Below, piece by piece: positions 55,688-63,845 of a stretch of DNA of 64,000 nucleotides. The position numbers and the translations under genes are program-made. Origin of the DNA: Pseudomonas sp. URMO17WK12:I11 (GTDB lineage Bacteria; Pseudomonadota; Gammaproteobacteria; Pseudomonadales; Pseudomonadaceae); assembly GCF_007677725.1 (NCBI RefSeq), contig NZ_VEDF01000011.1:62001-126000 (forward strand). The letters run 5' to 3'. The first letter of the stretch is position 1; each line of letters starts with the position of its first letter. Under the pieces are notes generated by a model. The model was not told the DNA's origin, ran no database searches, and saw only the letters and a program-made list of their open reading frames with translations.

Positions 55688-56523
55688 GTACGGGTAGCCG
55701 TAGGCGTTACCGGGCCCTGCTTTGCCTGCTGCCGTTCGCGGTGTTCTTCATCATCTTCCAGATCGCCCCGCTGGCCTGGGTGGCGGTCAACAGCCTGCAG
55801 TCGGAAGCGGGCTGGGGCGTGGCCAACTTCAGTCGGGTGTTCGCCTCCAAATTCTATCTGCAGGCATTGCAGCGCAGCCTGGAGATCAGTTTCTGGTCGA
55901 GCCTGTTCGGCATCGTCATCGCAACGCTGGGTGCCTATTCCCTGCGCCAGGTCGACTCCAGGCTGCGCGACTTCGTCAGTGCATTCGCCAACATGACCAG
56001 CAATTTTGCCGGTGTGCCGCTGGCGTTCGCCTTCATCATCCTGCTCGGTTTCAACGGTGCGCTCACCCTGCTGCTCAAGCAGATCGGCCTGCTCGAGGAC
56101 TTCAGCATCTATTCCAAGAGCGGCCTGATCCTGGTGTACACCTACTTCCAGATTCCCTTGGGCGTTTTGCTGCTCTACCCGGCCTTCGATGCGCTGCGCG
56201 AGGACTGGCGCGAGTCGGCGGCGCTGCTGGGGGCCAATCACTGGCAGTACTGGCGGCACATCGGCCTGCCGGTGCTGACCCCGGCCCTGCTCGGCACCTT
56301 CGTCATCCTGCTGGCCAACGCCCTGGGCGCCTACGCCACCGTATACGCACTGACCACCGGCAACTTCAACGTGCTGCCGATCCGCATCGCCGGGCTGGTG
56401 GCCGGCGACATCAGCCTCGATCCGAACCTGGCCAGCGCCCTGGCCATGGTGCTGGTCGGCCTGATGACGCTGGTCACCGTGGCCCATCAGTGGTTGCTGA
56501 AAAGGAGCTACCATGCGCGCTGA
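55684..56523 (+). CDS. ABC importer permease 1
   Basis: 279 residues from a GTG overlapping the phosphodiesterase stop. Six membrane helices and the EAA loop region (ESAALLGANHWQYWRHIGLPVL) that contacts the ATPase. Pairs with the next permease. A longer in-frame extension would lie inside the phosphodiesterase gene and was rejected. Confidence 0.9.
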   Translation: MSTGSRRRYRALLCLLPFAVFFIIFQIAPLAWVAVNSLQSEAGWGVANFSRVFASKFYLQALQRSLEISFWSSLFGIVIATLGAYSLRQVDSRLRDFVSAFANMTSNFAGVPLAFAFIILLGFNGALTLLLKQIGLLEDFSIYSKSGLILVYTYFQIPLGVLLLYPAFDALREDWRESAALLGANHWQYWRHIGLPVLTPALLGTFVILLANALGAYATVYALTTGNFNVLPIRIAGLVAGDISLDPNLASALAMVLVGLMTLVTVAHQWLLKRSYHAR

Positions 56524-57307
56524 AAGAACCGCTGGCGGGCTCTATCACCGGTTGGTGGTGTACCTGCTGTTTCTGATCCTGCTGCTGCCGCTGGCAGGTA
56601 CCCTGCTCTATTCGCTGGCCACCAGCTGGTCGGCCAGCCTGCTGCCCAGCGGACTGACCTTCAAGTGGTACATCGCGCTGTGGAGCGAGCCGCGTTTCCT
56701 GGCGGCGTTCGGCCAATCGCTGCTGGTGTGCGTGGGCGCGCTACTGCTGTCGGTGGTGCTGATCCTGCCGCTGTTGTTCGTTGTGCACTACCACTTCCCG
56801 CGCCTGGACGCGTTGATGAACATCCTGATCCTGCTGCCGTTCGCCGTGCCGCCGGTGGTGTCCTCGGTCGGCCTGCTGCAGCTCTATGGCAGCGGCCCGA
56901 TGGCCATGGTCGGCACCCCGTGGATCCTGATCGGCTGCTACTTCACCATCGCCCTGCCGTTCATGTACCGCGCGATCACCAACAACTTGCAGGCGATCAA
57001 TCTGCGCGACCTGATGGACGCCGCCCAACTGCTCGGCGCCAGCACTTGGCAGGCGGCCGTGCTGGTGGTGCTGCCGAACCTGCGCAAGGGCCTGATGGTG
57101 GCGTTACTGCTGTCGTTCTCGTTCCTGTTCGGTGAGTTCGTGTTCGCCAACCTGCTGGTGGGCACGCGCTACGAAACCCTGCAGGTGTACCTGAACAACA
57201 TGCGCAACAGCAGCGGCCACTTCAACAGCGCGCTGGTGATCTCGTATTTCGCCTTCGTGCTGGTGCTGACCTGGGTCGCCAACCGCTTGAACAAGGACAA
57301 ACCCTGA
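56513..57307 (+). CDS. ABC importer permease 2
   Basis: 264 residues, six membrane helices, EAA-type loop MDAAQLLGASTWQAAVLVVLPNL. It overlaps permease 1 by 11 bases, with AAAGGAGC before the ATG. It stops one base before the ATPase gene. Confidence 0.9.
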   Translation: MRAERTAGGLYHRLVVYLLFLILLLPLAGTLLYSLATSWSASLLPSGLTFKWYIALWSEPRFLAAFGQSLLVCVGALLLSVVLILPLLFVVHYHFPRLDALMNILILLPFAVPPVVSSVGLLQLYGSGPMAMVGTPWILIGCYFTIALPFMYRAITNNLQAINLRDLMDAAQLLGASTWQAAVLVVLPNLRKGLMVALLLSFSFLFGEFVFANLLVGTRYETLQVYLNNMRNSSGHFNSALVISYFAFVLVLTWVANRLNKDKP

Positions 57308-57308
57308 G

Positions 57309-58298
57309 ATGAGCTTCGTCAGCGTACAGAACCTGCAAAAAAGCTACGCCGCCAGCAGCGTGTTCGAGAACATCGACTGCCAGATCGAGCGCGGCGAGTT
57401 CGTCACCCTGCTCGGCCCTTCCGGCTGCGGCAAGTCGACGCTGCTGCGCTGCATCGCCGGGTTGACCCCGGTGGATGCTGGCAAGATTCTCCTCGACGGT
57501 CAGGACATCGTGCCGCTGAGCCCGCAAAAGCGTGGCATCGGCATGGTGTTCCAGAGCTACGCGCTGTTTCCCAACATGACCGTGGAGCAGAACGTCGCCT
57601 TCGGCCTGCGCATGCAGAAGGTCAAGGGCAGCGAAAGCCAGGCGCGGGTGCGCGAAGCGCTGGCGCTGGTGGAACTGGGCAGCTTCGCCGCGCGCTATCC
57701 GCATCAGCTCTCTGGCGGGCAGTGCCAACGGGTAGCGTTGGCCCGCTCGCTGGTGACCCGCCCACGCCTGCTGCTGCTCGACGAACCTCTGTCGGCGCTC
57801 GATGCACGCATCCGCAAGCACCTGCGCGAACAGATCCGCGCGATCCAGCGCGAGCTGGGCTTGACCACCATCTTCGTCACCCATGACCAGGAAGAGGCGC
57901 TGACCCTGTCGGACCGCATCTTCCTGATGAACCAGGGCCGCATCGTCCAGAGCGGTGATGCCGAAACCCTCTATACCGCGCCCGTGGACCTGTTCGCCGC
58001 AGGTTTCATCGGCAACTACAACCTGCTCGATGCCGACAGCGCCAGCCGGGTGTTGCAGCGCCCTGTGACCAGCCGCCTGGCCATCCGCCCCGAGTCGATC
58101 AGCCTGGGGCTCATCGGTGAACTGGATGCCGTGGTGCGCAGTCACAGCCTGCTCGGCAACGTCATTCGCTACCGCGTACAGGTACGCGAGGTGGAGCTGG
58201 TGGTCGACGTGCTCAATCGCTCGCCCTCGGACCTGCATGCCGACGGCCAACGGGTATCCTTGTCGATCGACCCCACGGCGCTGCGCGAAGTGGCCTAA
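57309..58298 (+). CDS. ABC importer ATPase
   Basis: 329 residues. PotA/CysA-like: Walker A GPSGCGKST, Q-loop FQSYALFPNM, signature LSGGQCQR, Walker B LLLLDEPLSALD and THDQEEA. The signature has Cys where Gln or Arg is usual. The C-terminal part (about 240-329) is a short TOBE-like domain that could sense substrate. It energises the two permeases. Confidence 0.92.
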   Translation: MSFVSVQNLQKSYAASSVFENIDCQIERGEFVTLLGPSGCGKSTLLRCIAGLTPVDAGKILLDGQDIVPLSPQKRGIGMVFQSYALFPNMTVEQNVAFGLRMQKVKGSESQARVREALALVELGSFAARYPHQLSGGQCQRVALARSLVTRPRLLLLDEPLSALDARIRKHLREQIRAIQRELGLTTIFVTHDQEEALTLSDRIFLMNQGRIVQSGDAETLYTAPVDLFAAGFIGNYNLLDADSASRVLQRPVTSRLAIRPESISLGLIGELDAVVRSHSLLGNVIRYRVQVREVELVVDVLNRSPSDLHADGQRVSLSIDPTALREVA

Positions 58299-58312
58299 GG
58301 AGAAGCAAGACG

Positions 58313-58966
58313 ATGGCATTGGCAATTTTCGATCTGGACGAAACCCTCATCAACGGTGACTGCGCATCGCTGTGGAGTGAGCAGATGGCCCGGCTGGGCT
58401 GGGTCGATGGCAAGGAATTCCTGCGCCGCGACCATGCAATGATGGAGGCGTACGGCAAGGGCCATTTGCAGATGGAGGCCTACATGGACTTCAGCCTGGA
58501 ACCGATCGCCGGGCGCACCCTGGAAGAGATCGAGCACCTGGTCGAGCCGTGGGTGGAAGAGGTGATCGAGCCGATCATCTACGGCGACGCCTGTCGTTGC
58601 ATCGCCGAGCACCGCCAGCGTGGCGATCGCATCCTGATCATTTCTGCCTCTGGGGCCCACCTTGTAGGGCCGATTGCGGCGCGCCTGGGGGTCGACGAAT
58701 ACTTGGCCATCGAGCTCGAGGCGGTCAATGGCGTCTTCACCGGCAAGACCCACGGTGTGCTGACCTACCGCGAGGGCAAGATCACGCGCTTGCTGGAGTG
58801 GCTGGATCAGGAGCAGGAGAACCTGGAAGGGGCGAGTTTCTACTCCGACTCGCGCAATGACCTGCCGTTGTTGTTGAAGGTGGATCACCCCTATGCGGTG
58901 AACCCGGACCCGACCCTGCGCGAGCATGCCGAGCGCAACGGCTGGCCGATCCTCGACTGGTCCTGA
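58313..58966 (+). CDS. HAD-IB phosphatase
   Basis: 217 residues. HAD motif I FDLDETL (nucleophile Asp7), motif II ISASGAHL, lysine motif region GKITRL and motif IV YSDSRNDLPLL. Similar to SerB-like subfamily IB enzymes that hydrolyse phosphomonoesters. Being last in the transporter operon, it may strip phosphate from the product of the phosphodiesterase. Specificity is not shown. Confidence 0.85.
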   Translation: MALAIFDLDETLINGDCASLWSEQMARLGWVDGKEFLRRDHAMMEAYGKGHLQMEAYMDFSLEPIAGRTLEEIEHLVEPWVEEVIEPIIYGDACRCIAEHRQRGDRILIISASGAHLVGPIAARLGVDEYLAIELEAVNGVFTGKTHGVLTYREGKITRLLEWLDQEQENLEGASFYSDSRNDLPLLLKVDHPYAVNPDPTLREHAERNGWPILDWS

Positions 58967-59047
58967 GCGCACCGTGCACGGCCACCGGCAGCGCCTGACC
59001 CAGTGGATTCGGCGCTCCGGCTTGCCCGCGAAGGGTGTTGCGCAGCG

Positions 59048-60010
59048 TTACGTAAGACTCGGGTCGATCACCAGCACCAGCTTGCCGGACACCTGATTGC
59101 TCTCAAGCTCCGCATACGCCGCCTGGGCGAATTCGACCGGGTAGGTATCGACCAGCTGGGGTGACAGCCGGCCTTCGCTGAACAGCGGCCAGACCTGCTG
59201 CTGCAGGTCGCGCAGCAGTTCCGCCTTGAAGCTGTCGTCGCGGTTGCGCAGGGTGGAGCCAGTGATCTCCAGGCGCTTGCCCAGCACTTGGGCAAGGTCC
59301 AGCTCGAACGTGCGCCCACCCATCAGCCCAATGATCACCCAGCGTCCATCGCGGGCCAGCAGCTTCAGGTTGAGCTCGCCGTAGCTGGCCCCGACCGGAT
59401 CGAGAATCACGTCGAACGGCCCAATGGCGTCCAGCGCATCGAGGTTCTGGTTGCGCACCACACCCCCGGCAGCGCCCAGGGCCTGACAGTAATCCAGGCG
59501 CTCCTGGGAGCCGACGCTGACCCACACCGGGCTGCCGAACGCCTTGCATAGCTGGATGGCTGCCGAGCCGACACCGCTGGCACCGGCATGCACCAGGACC
59601 TTTTCCCCGGCCTTGACCGCGCCCAGCTGGAAGATGTTCAACCAGGCCGTGGCGTACACCTCCGGAATGGCCGCCGCTTCGTGCAGGCTCAAGCCCTCGG
59701 GCACCGGCAGTACATGGCCCGCATCGACCACCACTTGCTCGGCCATGGCGCCGCTTGCCAGCAGCGCGCAGACTCGGTCGCCGACGCGCCAGGCGGCGCC
59801 AGCACCCACCTCTTCGATCACCCCCGCGCATTCCAGGCCCATGTACGGGCTGGCGCCTGGCGGCGGTGGATACAGACCCTTCATCTGCAACAGATCAGCC
59901 CGGTTGAGGCCCGCAGCGGCCACCCGAATGCGTACCTGCCCCGCATCACACGCCGGGCGCTCGGCCTCGACCCAGGCCACATGTCCGTCAACGCCTTGCA
60001 ATGCCTTCAC
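59048..60010 (-). CDS. NAD(P)H quinone oxidoreductase, PIG3-type MDR
   Basis: 320 residues from a GTG (60008-60010) behind TGGAGGCACT. Zinc-free medium-chain reductase: GLNRADLLQMKGLYPPPPGASPYMGLECAGVI and the nucleotide site VHAGASGVGSAAIQL. Resembles PIG3 quinone reductases that use NADPH to reduce quinones. Convergent with the HAD gene, divergent from prc. Confidence 0.9.
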   Translation of the reverse strand: MKALQGVDGHVAWVEAERPACDAGQVRIRVAAAGLNRADLLQMKGLYPPPPGASPYMGLECAGVIEEVGAGAAWRVGDRVCALLASGAMAEQVVVDAGHVLPVPEGLSLHEAAAIPEVYATAWLNIFQLGAVKAGEKVLVHAGASGVGSAAIQLCKAFGSPVWVSVGSQERLDYCQALGAAGGVVRNQNLDALDAIGPFDVILDPVGASYGELNLKLLARDGRWVIIGLMGGRTFELDLAQVLGKRLEITGSTLRNRDDSFKAELLRDLQQQVWPLFSEGRLSPQLVDTYPVEFAQAAYAELESNQVSGKLVLVIDPSLT

Positions 60011-60040
60011 AGTGCCTCCATAGTTGAATCACATGACTGA

Positions 60041-60069
60041 GCCTGGGGAGCCCGCTCCCCAGGCTTTTT
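60041..60069 (+). terminator. Terminator-like hairpin in the prc leader
   Basis: GCCTGGGGAGC-CC-GCTCCCCAGGC followed by TTTTT on the plus strand. It lies between two divergent genes, where no gene should end; it could attenuate prc or end a short plus-strand RNA. Confidence 0.75.
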
Positions 60070-60121
60070 GCAGTATTTGCCCGGATCCGATGGAACCGGC
60101 GAACGGAAAAGACGGCCTACT

Positions 60122-62236
60122 ATGCGTGATCAATTGCCCCCACGTCGAATCAGCATGAAGCATTTCCTACCCAGCACCGCCCTCGCCTTGATGATCGGCC
60201 TGGGCAGCCTTACGCTCGGCGGCAATGCGGCGGCCGCCAACAAGTGGGACAGCCTGCAGCCGGACCGCGACGAAATCGTCGCCAGCCTCAATGTGGTGGA
60301 ACTGCTCAAGCGTCACCACTACAGCAAGCCGCCCCTCGATGACGCCCGTTCGGTAATCATCTACGACAGCTATATCAAGCTGCTCGACCCGGCCCGCAGC
60401 TATTTCACCGCAGCCGACATCGCCGAGTTCGACAAGTGGAAGACGCAGTTCGACGACTTCCTCAAAAGTGGCAATCTCGACCCTGGCTTCACCATCTACA
60501 AACGCTACCTCGATCGGGTCAAGCAGCGCCTGGACTTCGCCTTGGCAGAGCTGGGCAAAGGGGTCGACAAGATCGACTTTACCACCCAGGAAACCTTGCT
60601 GATCGACCGCAAGGATGCGCCGTGGTTGAAAGACCAGGCCGCGCTGGATGAGCTGTGGCGCAAACGCGTCAAGGATGAAGTGCTACGCCAGAAGATCGCC
60701 GGCAAAGAACCCAAGCAGATCCAGGAAACCCTGACCAAGCGCTACAAGAACCAACTGGCGCGCCTGGACCAGACCCGCGCCGAGGACATCTTCCAGGCCT
60801 ACATCAACACCTTCGCCCAGTCCTACGACCCGCACACCAACTACCTGTCGCCCGACAACGCCGAAAACTTCGACATCAACATGAGCCTGTCGCTCGAAGG
60901 TATCGGTGCGGTGCTGCAAAGCGATAACGACCAGGTCAAGATCGTGCGCCTGGTGCCGGCAGGTCCGGCGGCCAAGACCAAGCAGGTTGCGCCGGCCGAC
61001 AAGATCATCGGCGTGGCCCAGGGCAACAAGGAAATGGTCGACGTGGTCGGCTGGCGCCTGGATGAAGTGGTCAAGCTGATTCGCGGGCCTAAAGGCTCGG
61101 TCGTGCGCCTGGAAGTGATCCCGGCCAGCAACGCGCCGAGTGATCAGACCAGCAAGATCGTCTCGATCACCCGCGAGGCGGTCAAGCTCGAAGAGCAGGC
61201 GGCGAAAAAGTCGGTGCTCAAGCTCAAGCAGGACGGGCGTGACTACAAGCTCGGCATCATCGAGATCCCGGCCTTCTATCTTGACTTCAAGGCTTACCGT
61301 GCCGGTGATCCGGAGTACAAGAGCACCACGCGCGACGTGAAGAAACTGCTCACCGAGCTGCAGAAGGAAAAAGTCGACGGCGTGGTCATCGACCTGCGCA
61401 ACAACGGTGGCGGCTCGCTGCAAGAGGCCACGGAGCTGACCAGCCTGTTCATCGAGAAAGGCCCGACCGTACTGGTGCGCAACAGCGATGGCCGCGTCGA
61501 CGTGCTCGAAGACGAAAACCCTGGTGCCTTCTACAAAGGCCCCCTGGCGTTGCTGGTCAACCGCCTGTCCGCGTCGGCCTCGGAGATCTTCGCCGGCGCC
61601 ATGCAGGATTACCACCGCGCCTTGATCATCGGCGGCCAGACCTTCGGCAAGGGCACCGTGCAGACCATCCAGCCACTTAACCATGGCGAGTTGAAGCTGA
61701 CCCTGGCCAAGTTCTACCGGGTTTCCGGGCAGAGCACCCAGCACCAGGGCGTGTTGCCGGACATCGACTACCCGTCGATCATCGACACCAAGGAAATCGG
61801 CGAAAGCGCCCTGCCCGAGGCGATGCCGTGGGACACCATTCGCCCTGTGGTCAAGCCTGCGTCCGATCCGTTCAAGCCATACCTGGCGCAGCTCAAGGCG
61901 CAGCACGAAGCACGCAGCGACAAGGATGCCGAGTTCACCTACATCCGTGACCGCCTGGCGCTGACCCAGAAGCTGATGAACGAGAAGACCGTCAGCCTCA
62001 ATGAGCAAGAGCGCCGCGCACGCCACGATGAGATCGAGGCCAAGCAACTGGCGCTGGAAAATACCCGGCGCAAGGCCAAGGGTGAAGAGCCGCTCAAGGA
62101 ACTGAAAAAAGAAGACGAGGATGCGCTGCCAAGCGAAGATGAAAACACCAAGCCCGAAGACGACGCCTACCTGTCGGAAACCGGTCGCATCCTGATCGAC
62201 TACCTCAGCGCGAGCACCAAGGTCGCCAAGAAATAA
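60122..62236 (+). CDS. prc: Tail-specific (C-terminal processing) protease Prc
   Basis: 704 residues. Periplasmic S41A protease that degrades proteins with nonpolar C-termini and helps turn over cell-wall hydrolases. Signal peptide MKHFLPSTALALMIGLGSLTLGGNAAA (the MKHF Met at 60155 is an alternative start; MRDQ at 60122 has GGAAAAG upstream). PDZ domain about 250-340. The catalytic Ser lies in NRLSASASEIFAGAMQDY and Lys in GGQTFGKGTVQ. The C-terminal tail is highly charged (KGEEPLKELKKEDEDALPSEDE). A strong terminator follows. Confidence 0.95.
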   Translation: MRDQLPPRRISMKHFLPSTALALMIGLGSLTLGGNAAAANKWDSLQPDRDEIVASLNVVELLKRHHYSKPPLDDARSVIIYDSYIKLLDPARSYFTAADIAEFDKWKTQFDDFLKSGNLDPGFTIYKRYLDRVKQRLDFALAELGKGVDKIDFTTQETLLIDRKDAPWLKDQAALDELWRKRVKDEVLRQKIAGKEPKQIQETLTKRYKNQLARLDQTRAEDIFQAYINTFAQSYDPHTNYLSPDNAENFDINMSLSLEGIGAVLQSDNDQVKIVRLVPAGPAAKTKQVAPADKIIGVAQGNKEMVDVVGWRLDEVVKLIRGPKGSVVRLEVIPASNAPSDQTSKIVSITREAVKLEEQAAKKSVLKLKQDGRDYKLGIIEIPAFYLDFKAYRAGDPEYKSTTRDVKKLLTELQKEKVDGVVIDLRNNGGGSLQEATELTSLFIEKGPTVLVRNSDGRVDVLEDENPGAFYKGPLALLVNRLSASASEIFAGAMQDYHRALIIGGQTFGKGTVQTIQPLNHGELKLTLAKFYRVSGQSTQHQGVLPDIDYPSIIDTKEIGESALPEAMPWDTIRPVVKPASDPFKPYLAQLKAQHEARSDKDAEFTYIRDRLALTQKLMNEKTVSLNEQERRARHDEIEAKQLALENTRRKAKGEEPLKELKKEDEDALPSEDENTKPEDDAYLSETGRILIDYLSASTKVAKK

Positions 62237-62270
62237 CCCGTGACCCCACCGCGAGCCTGAGGGCCCCTAC

Positions 62271-62304
62271 GAAAACGCCCGGTGCAAAACACCGGGCGTT
62301 TTTC
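62271..62304 (+). terminator. prc intrinsic terminator
   Basis: AAAACGCCCGGTG-CAAAA-CACCGGGCGTTTTTC: a perfect 9-bp GC stem extended by A-T pairs and five T, 35 bases after the prc stop. Confidence 0.94.
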
Positions 62305-62325
62305 ATGGGCCAGACAAACGTGCGC

Positions 62326-62694
62326 TCAAACCGCTTCGGGATAGCTGTACTCGAACACGCGCACCACCTCCGAGGCATGCCATGAGGCTGCTTCCATGCC
62401 GTCGACCGGACCGGAAAAACGCCCGAGCCGCTCCACGCATTCAAAAAAACCGGTGCGTGGCAGGCGACTGGCGCCCTGGCTGATAACCAGCGAGCTGCGC
62501 AGCGGCTGCTCGGCACGGGCATCGAGCAGGGCCAGGTACTCCAGCGCCGCGGTCAGGGTCTGCATGGCTGGGCTGGGCAACTGCAGGCGCTCGATCAGCG
62601 CACGGTAGGTGAGCAGATGGCGTTGACGGCGGGCCAGGTCGAGCTCGTCCAGCAGGTTTTGCCAATGCTGTCGGCTGATCCTGACCTGACTCAT
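62326..62694 (-). CDS. Hypothetical partner of XRE regulator
   Basis: 122 residues, family not recognised with certainty. The N-terminal helices (SQVRISRQHWQNLLDELDLARRQRHLLTYRALIERLQL) and the following LALLDARAEQPLRSSLVIS ... LPRTGFFE resemble a winged-helix layout met in several small bacterial proteins. No signal peptide. Its ATG overlaps the regulator stop as ATGA, so the two are made together from one autoregulated promoter. Candidate toxin, DNA-binding or nuclease-related partner; not shown. Confidence 0.72.
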   Translation of the reverse strand: MSQVRISRQHWQNLLDELDLARRQRHLLTYRALIERLQLPSPAMQTLTAALEYLALLDARAEQPLRSSLVISQGASRLPRTGFFECVERLGRFSGPVDGMEAASWHASEVVRVFEYSYPEAV

Positions 62695-63029
62695 GACGCC
62701 TCGCTCCAACCGGCCACGCCCAGGTGCCAGGCCAATGCACGACGGATCGCCGCGTCCGGCTCGCGCTCGCCGGATTCGATCATGGCCAGGTACGCCGGAC
62801 TGACGCCGACGTTGCGCGCCAACTGTTCCGGTGCGATACCCTTGGCCTCGCGCAGCTGTGCAACTTCGCTGAACGCTGGCAGTTGCGCGCGTGTCGGTGC
62901 CTGCTCCTGCTCCGCTGCCCCGGCTTCGGCCGGCGCCTGTCCGGCCGCCTTGAGCAGAGCCTGGTATTGCGCCCAGGGCACGACGGCGTACTCGGGTTGA
63001 CCGTCGCGGCTGATGACCTGAATACCCAT
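62691..63029 (-). CDS. XRE-family regulator with antitoxin-like N-terminus
   Basis: 112 residues. The N-terminal ~30 residues (MGIQVISRDGQPEYAVVPWAQYQALLKAAG) resemble the beta-hairpin of Phd/RelB-type antitoxins; a flexible Ala/Glu/Gln linker follows, then a helix-turn-helix (about 58-110; LREAKGIAPEQLARNVGVSPAYLAMIESGEREP). A nested palindrome just upstream is the likely operator. This would fit an autoregulated two-gene module. Confidence 0.85.
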   Translation of the reverse strand: MGIQVISRDGQPEYAVVPWAQYQALLKAAGQAPAEAGAAEQEQAPTRAQLPAFSEVAQLREAKGIAPEQLARNVGVSPAYLAMIESGEREPDAAIRRALAWHLGVAGWSEAS

Positions 63030-63053
63030 AAAACCCCCTCACGTAGGATCACG

Positions 63054-63094
63054 ACATGTAATCCATAGGCATAATCCTTATGCCAATTATATGT
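63054..63094. promoter_or_regulatory. Nested palindromic operator upstream of the XRE gene
   Basis: Inner perfect repeat GGCATAA-TCC-TTATGCC (63068-63084) inside outer arms ACATGTAAT and ATTATATGT (one mismatch), 25-65 bases before the XRE start. AT-rich against a GC-rich background. Typical of autoregulated HTH regulators. Confidence 0.65.
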
Positions 63095-63128
63095 CCAACC
63101 ACGCAAGTGTGTGAGGATCAGGCTGGTT

Positions 63129-63569
63129 TCACTGTGTATTGCGCTCCAGCAACAGGGCTTGCGGGGTCGCCGGCAAGCGCTCGACCACGCGCAGACGCTC
63201 AGGCGCCTGGCTGTCACGCCAGGCTTTGAAGCGCGCCAGTTCATCGCCTACGGTCTTGAGCACCCAGCCGAGTACGGCGATGTCGTCAAGAAAGCCAACG
63301 CCCAGAATCCAGTCGGGAATGGCATCGATAGGGCTGACGAAGTACAGCAGCCCGGCGACGATGGTCACCAACGCCTTGGGGCTGATCGCACGGTATTCGC
63401 CACGCCACCACGCCAGGCACAACGACTGCAGCAACTTCACGTCATCGCGCAGTTGGCCGAGCTTCGGGCCCTTGCGGGCAACCGCGAACAGCAGCGCTGG
63501 CAACCGCCCACGGCTGAGCAGGCGTTCAGCCAAAGGCAAGAAGCGGGCAAAATTCCAAGGTGCGCTCAT
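63129..63569 (-). CDS. YkvA-family (DUF1232) membrane protein
   Basis: 146 residues. The DUF1232 core is YRAISPKALVTIVAGLLYFVSPIDAIPDWILGVGFLDDIAVLGWVL, with the conserved SPIDxIPD and LDD signature, forming one or two membrane-embedded helices. Found widely; function unknown. The ATG at 63567-63569 was chosen; the upstream extension reads through the DnaA-box palindrome. It lies upstream of the XRE pair on the same strand, 99 bp away. Confidence 0.87.
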   Translation of the reverse strand: MSAPWNFARFLPLAERLLSRGRLPALLFAVARKGPKLGQLRDDVKLLQSLCLAWWRGEYRAISPKALVTIVAGLLYFVSPIDAIPDWILGVGFLDDIAVLGWVLKTVGDELARFKAWRDSQAPERLRVVERLPATPQALLLERNTQ

Positions 63570-63587
63570 ACGGCCTCCAGCGGCGAA

Positions 63588-63618
63588 AAGGTTATCCACA
63601 TTTATTGTGGATAACCTT
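63588..63618. promoter_or_regulatory. Inverted pair of perfect DnaA boxes
   Basis: AAGGTTATCCACA-TTTAT-TGTGGATAACCTT: 13-bp perfect arms containing two consensus TTATCCACA boxes (63592-63600, and inverted at 63606-63614). It begins 19 bases upstream of the YkvA ATG. No other oriC features nearby. Confidence 0.6.
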
Positions 63619-63804
63619 GTGAACAGGGTGAAGTTTCTGACGCCAGGCGCCTATAAGGCAAGGCTCGCGGTCAGATCGGGCGTTTTTTACACAGTATTTA
63701 CAGCCACGCAAACGATTTGCCGCGCAGCCTGGCAGCGCCAGCACGCTGTCTTTGCTCCGACAATACCCACCGCCCGTGGTTCGCAGGCAGTGCCGCAGAA
63801 ACGA

Positions 63805-63830
63805 CAACGCCCCGTCGAGACGGGGCGTTG
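63805..63830 (-). terminator. Terminator of the FKBP gene
   Basis: CAACGCCCCGTC-GA-GACGGGGCGTTG, a perfect 12-bp stem 15 bases past the stop of the minus-strand gene; the T tract is short. Confidence 0.7.
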
Positions 63831-63845
63831 AGACGACGCTTGCGC

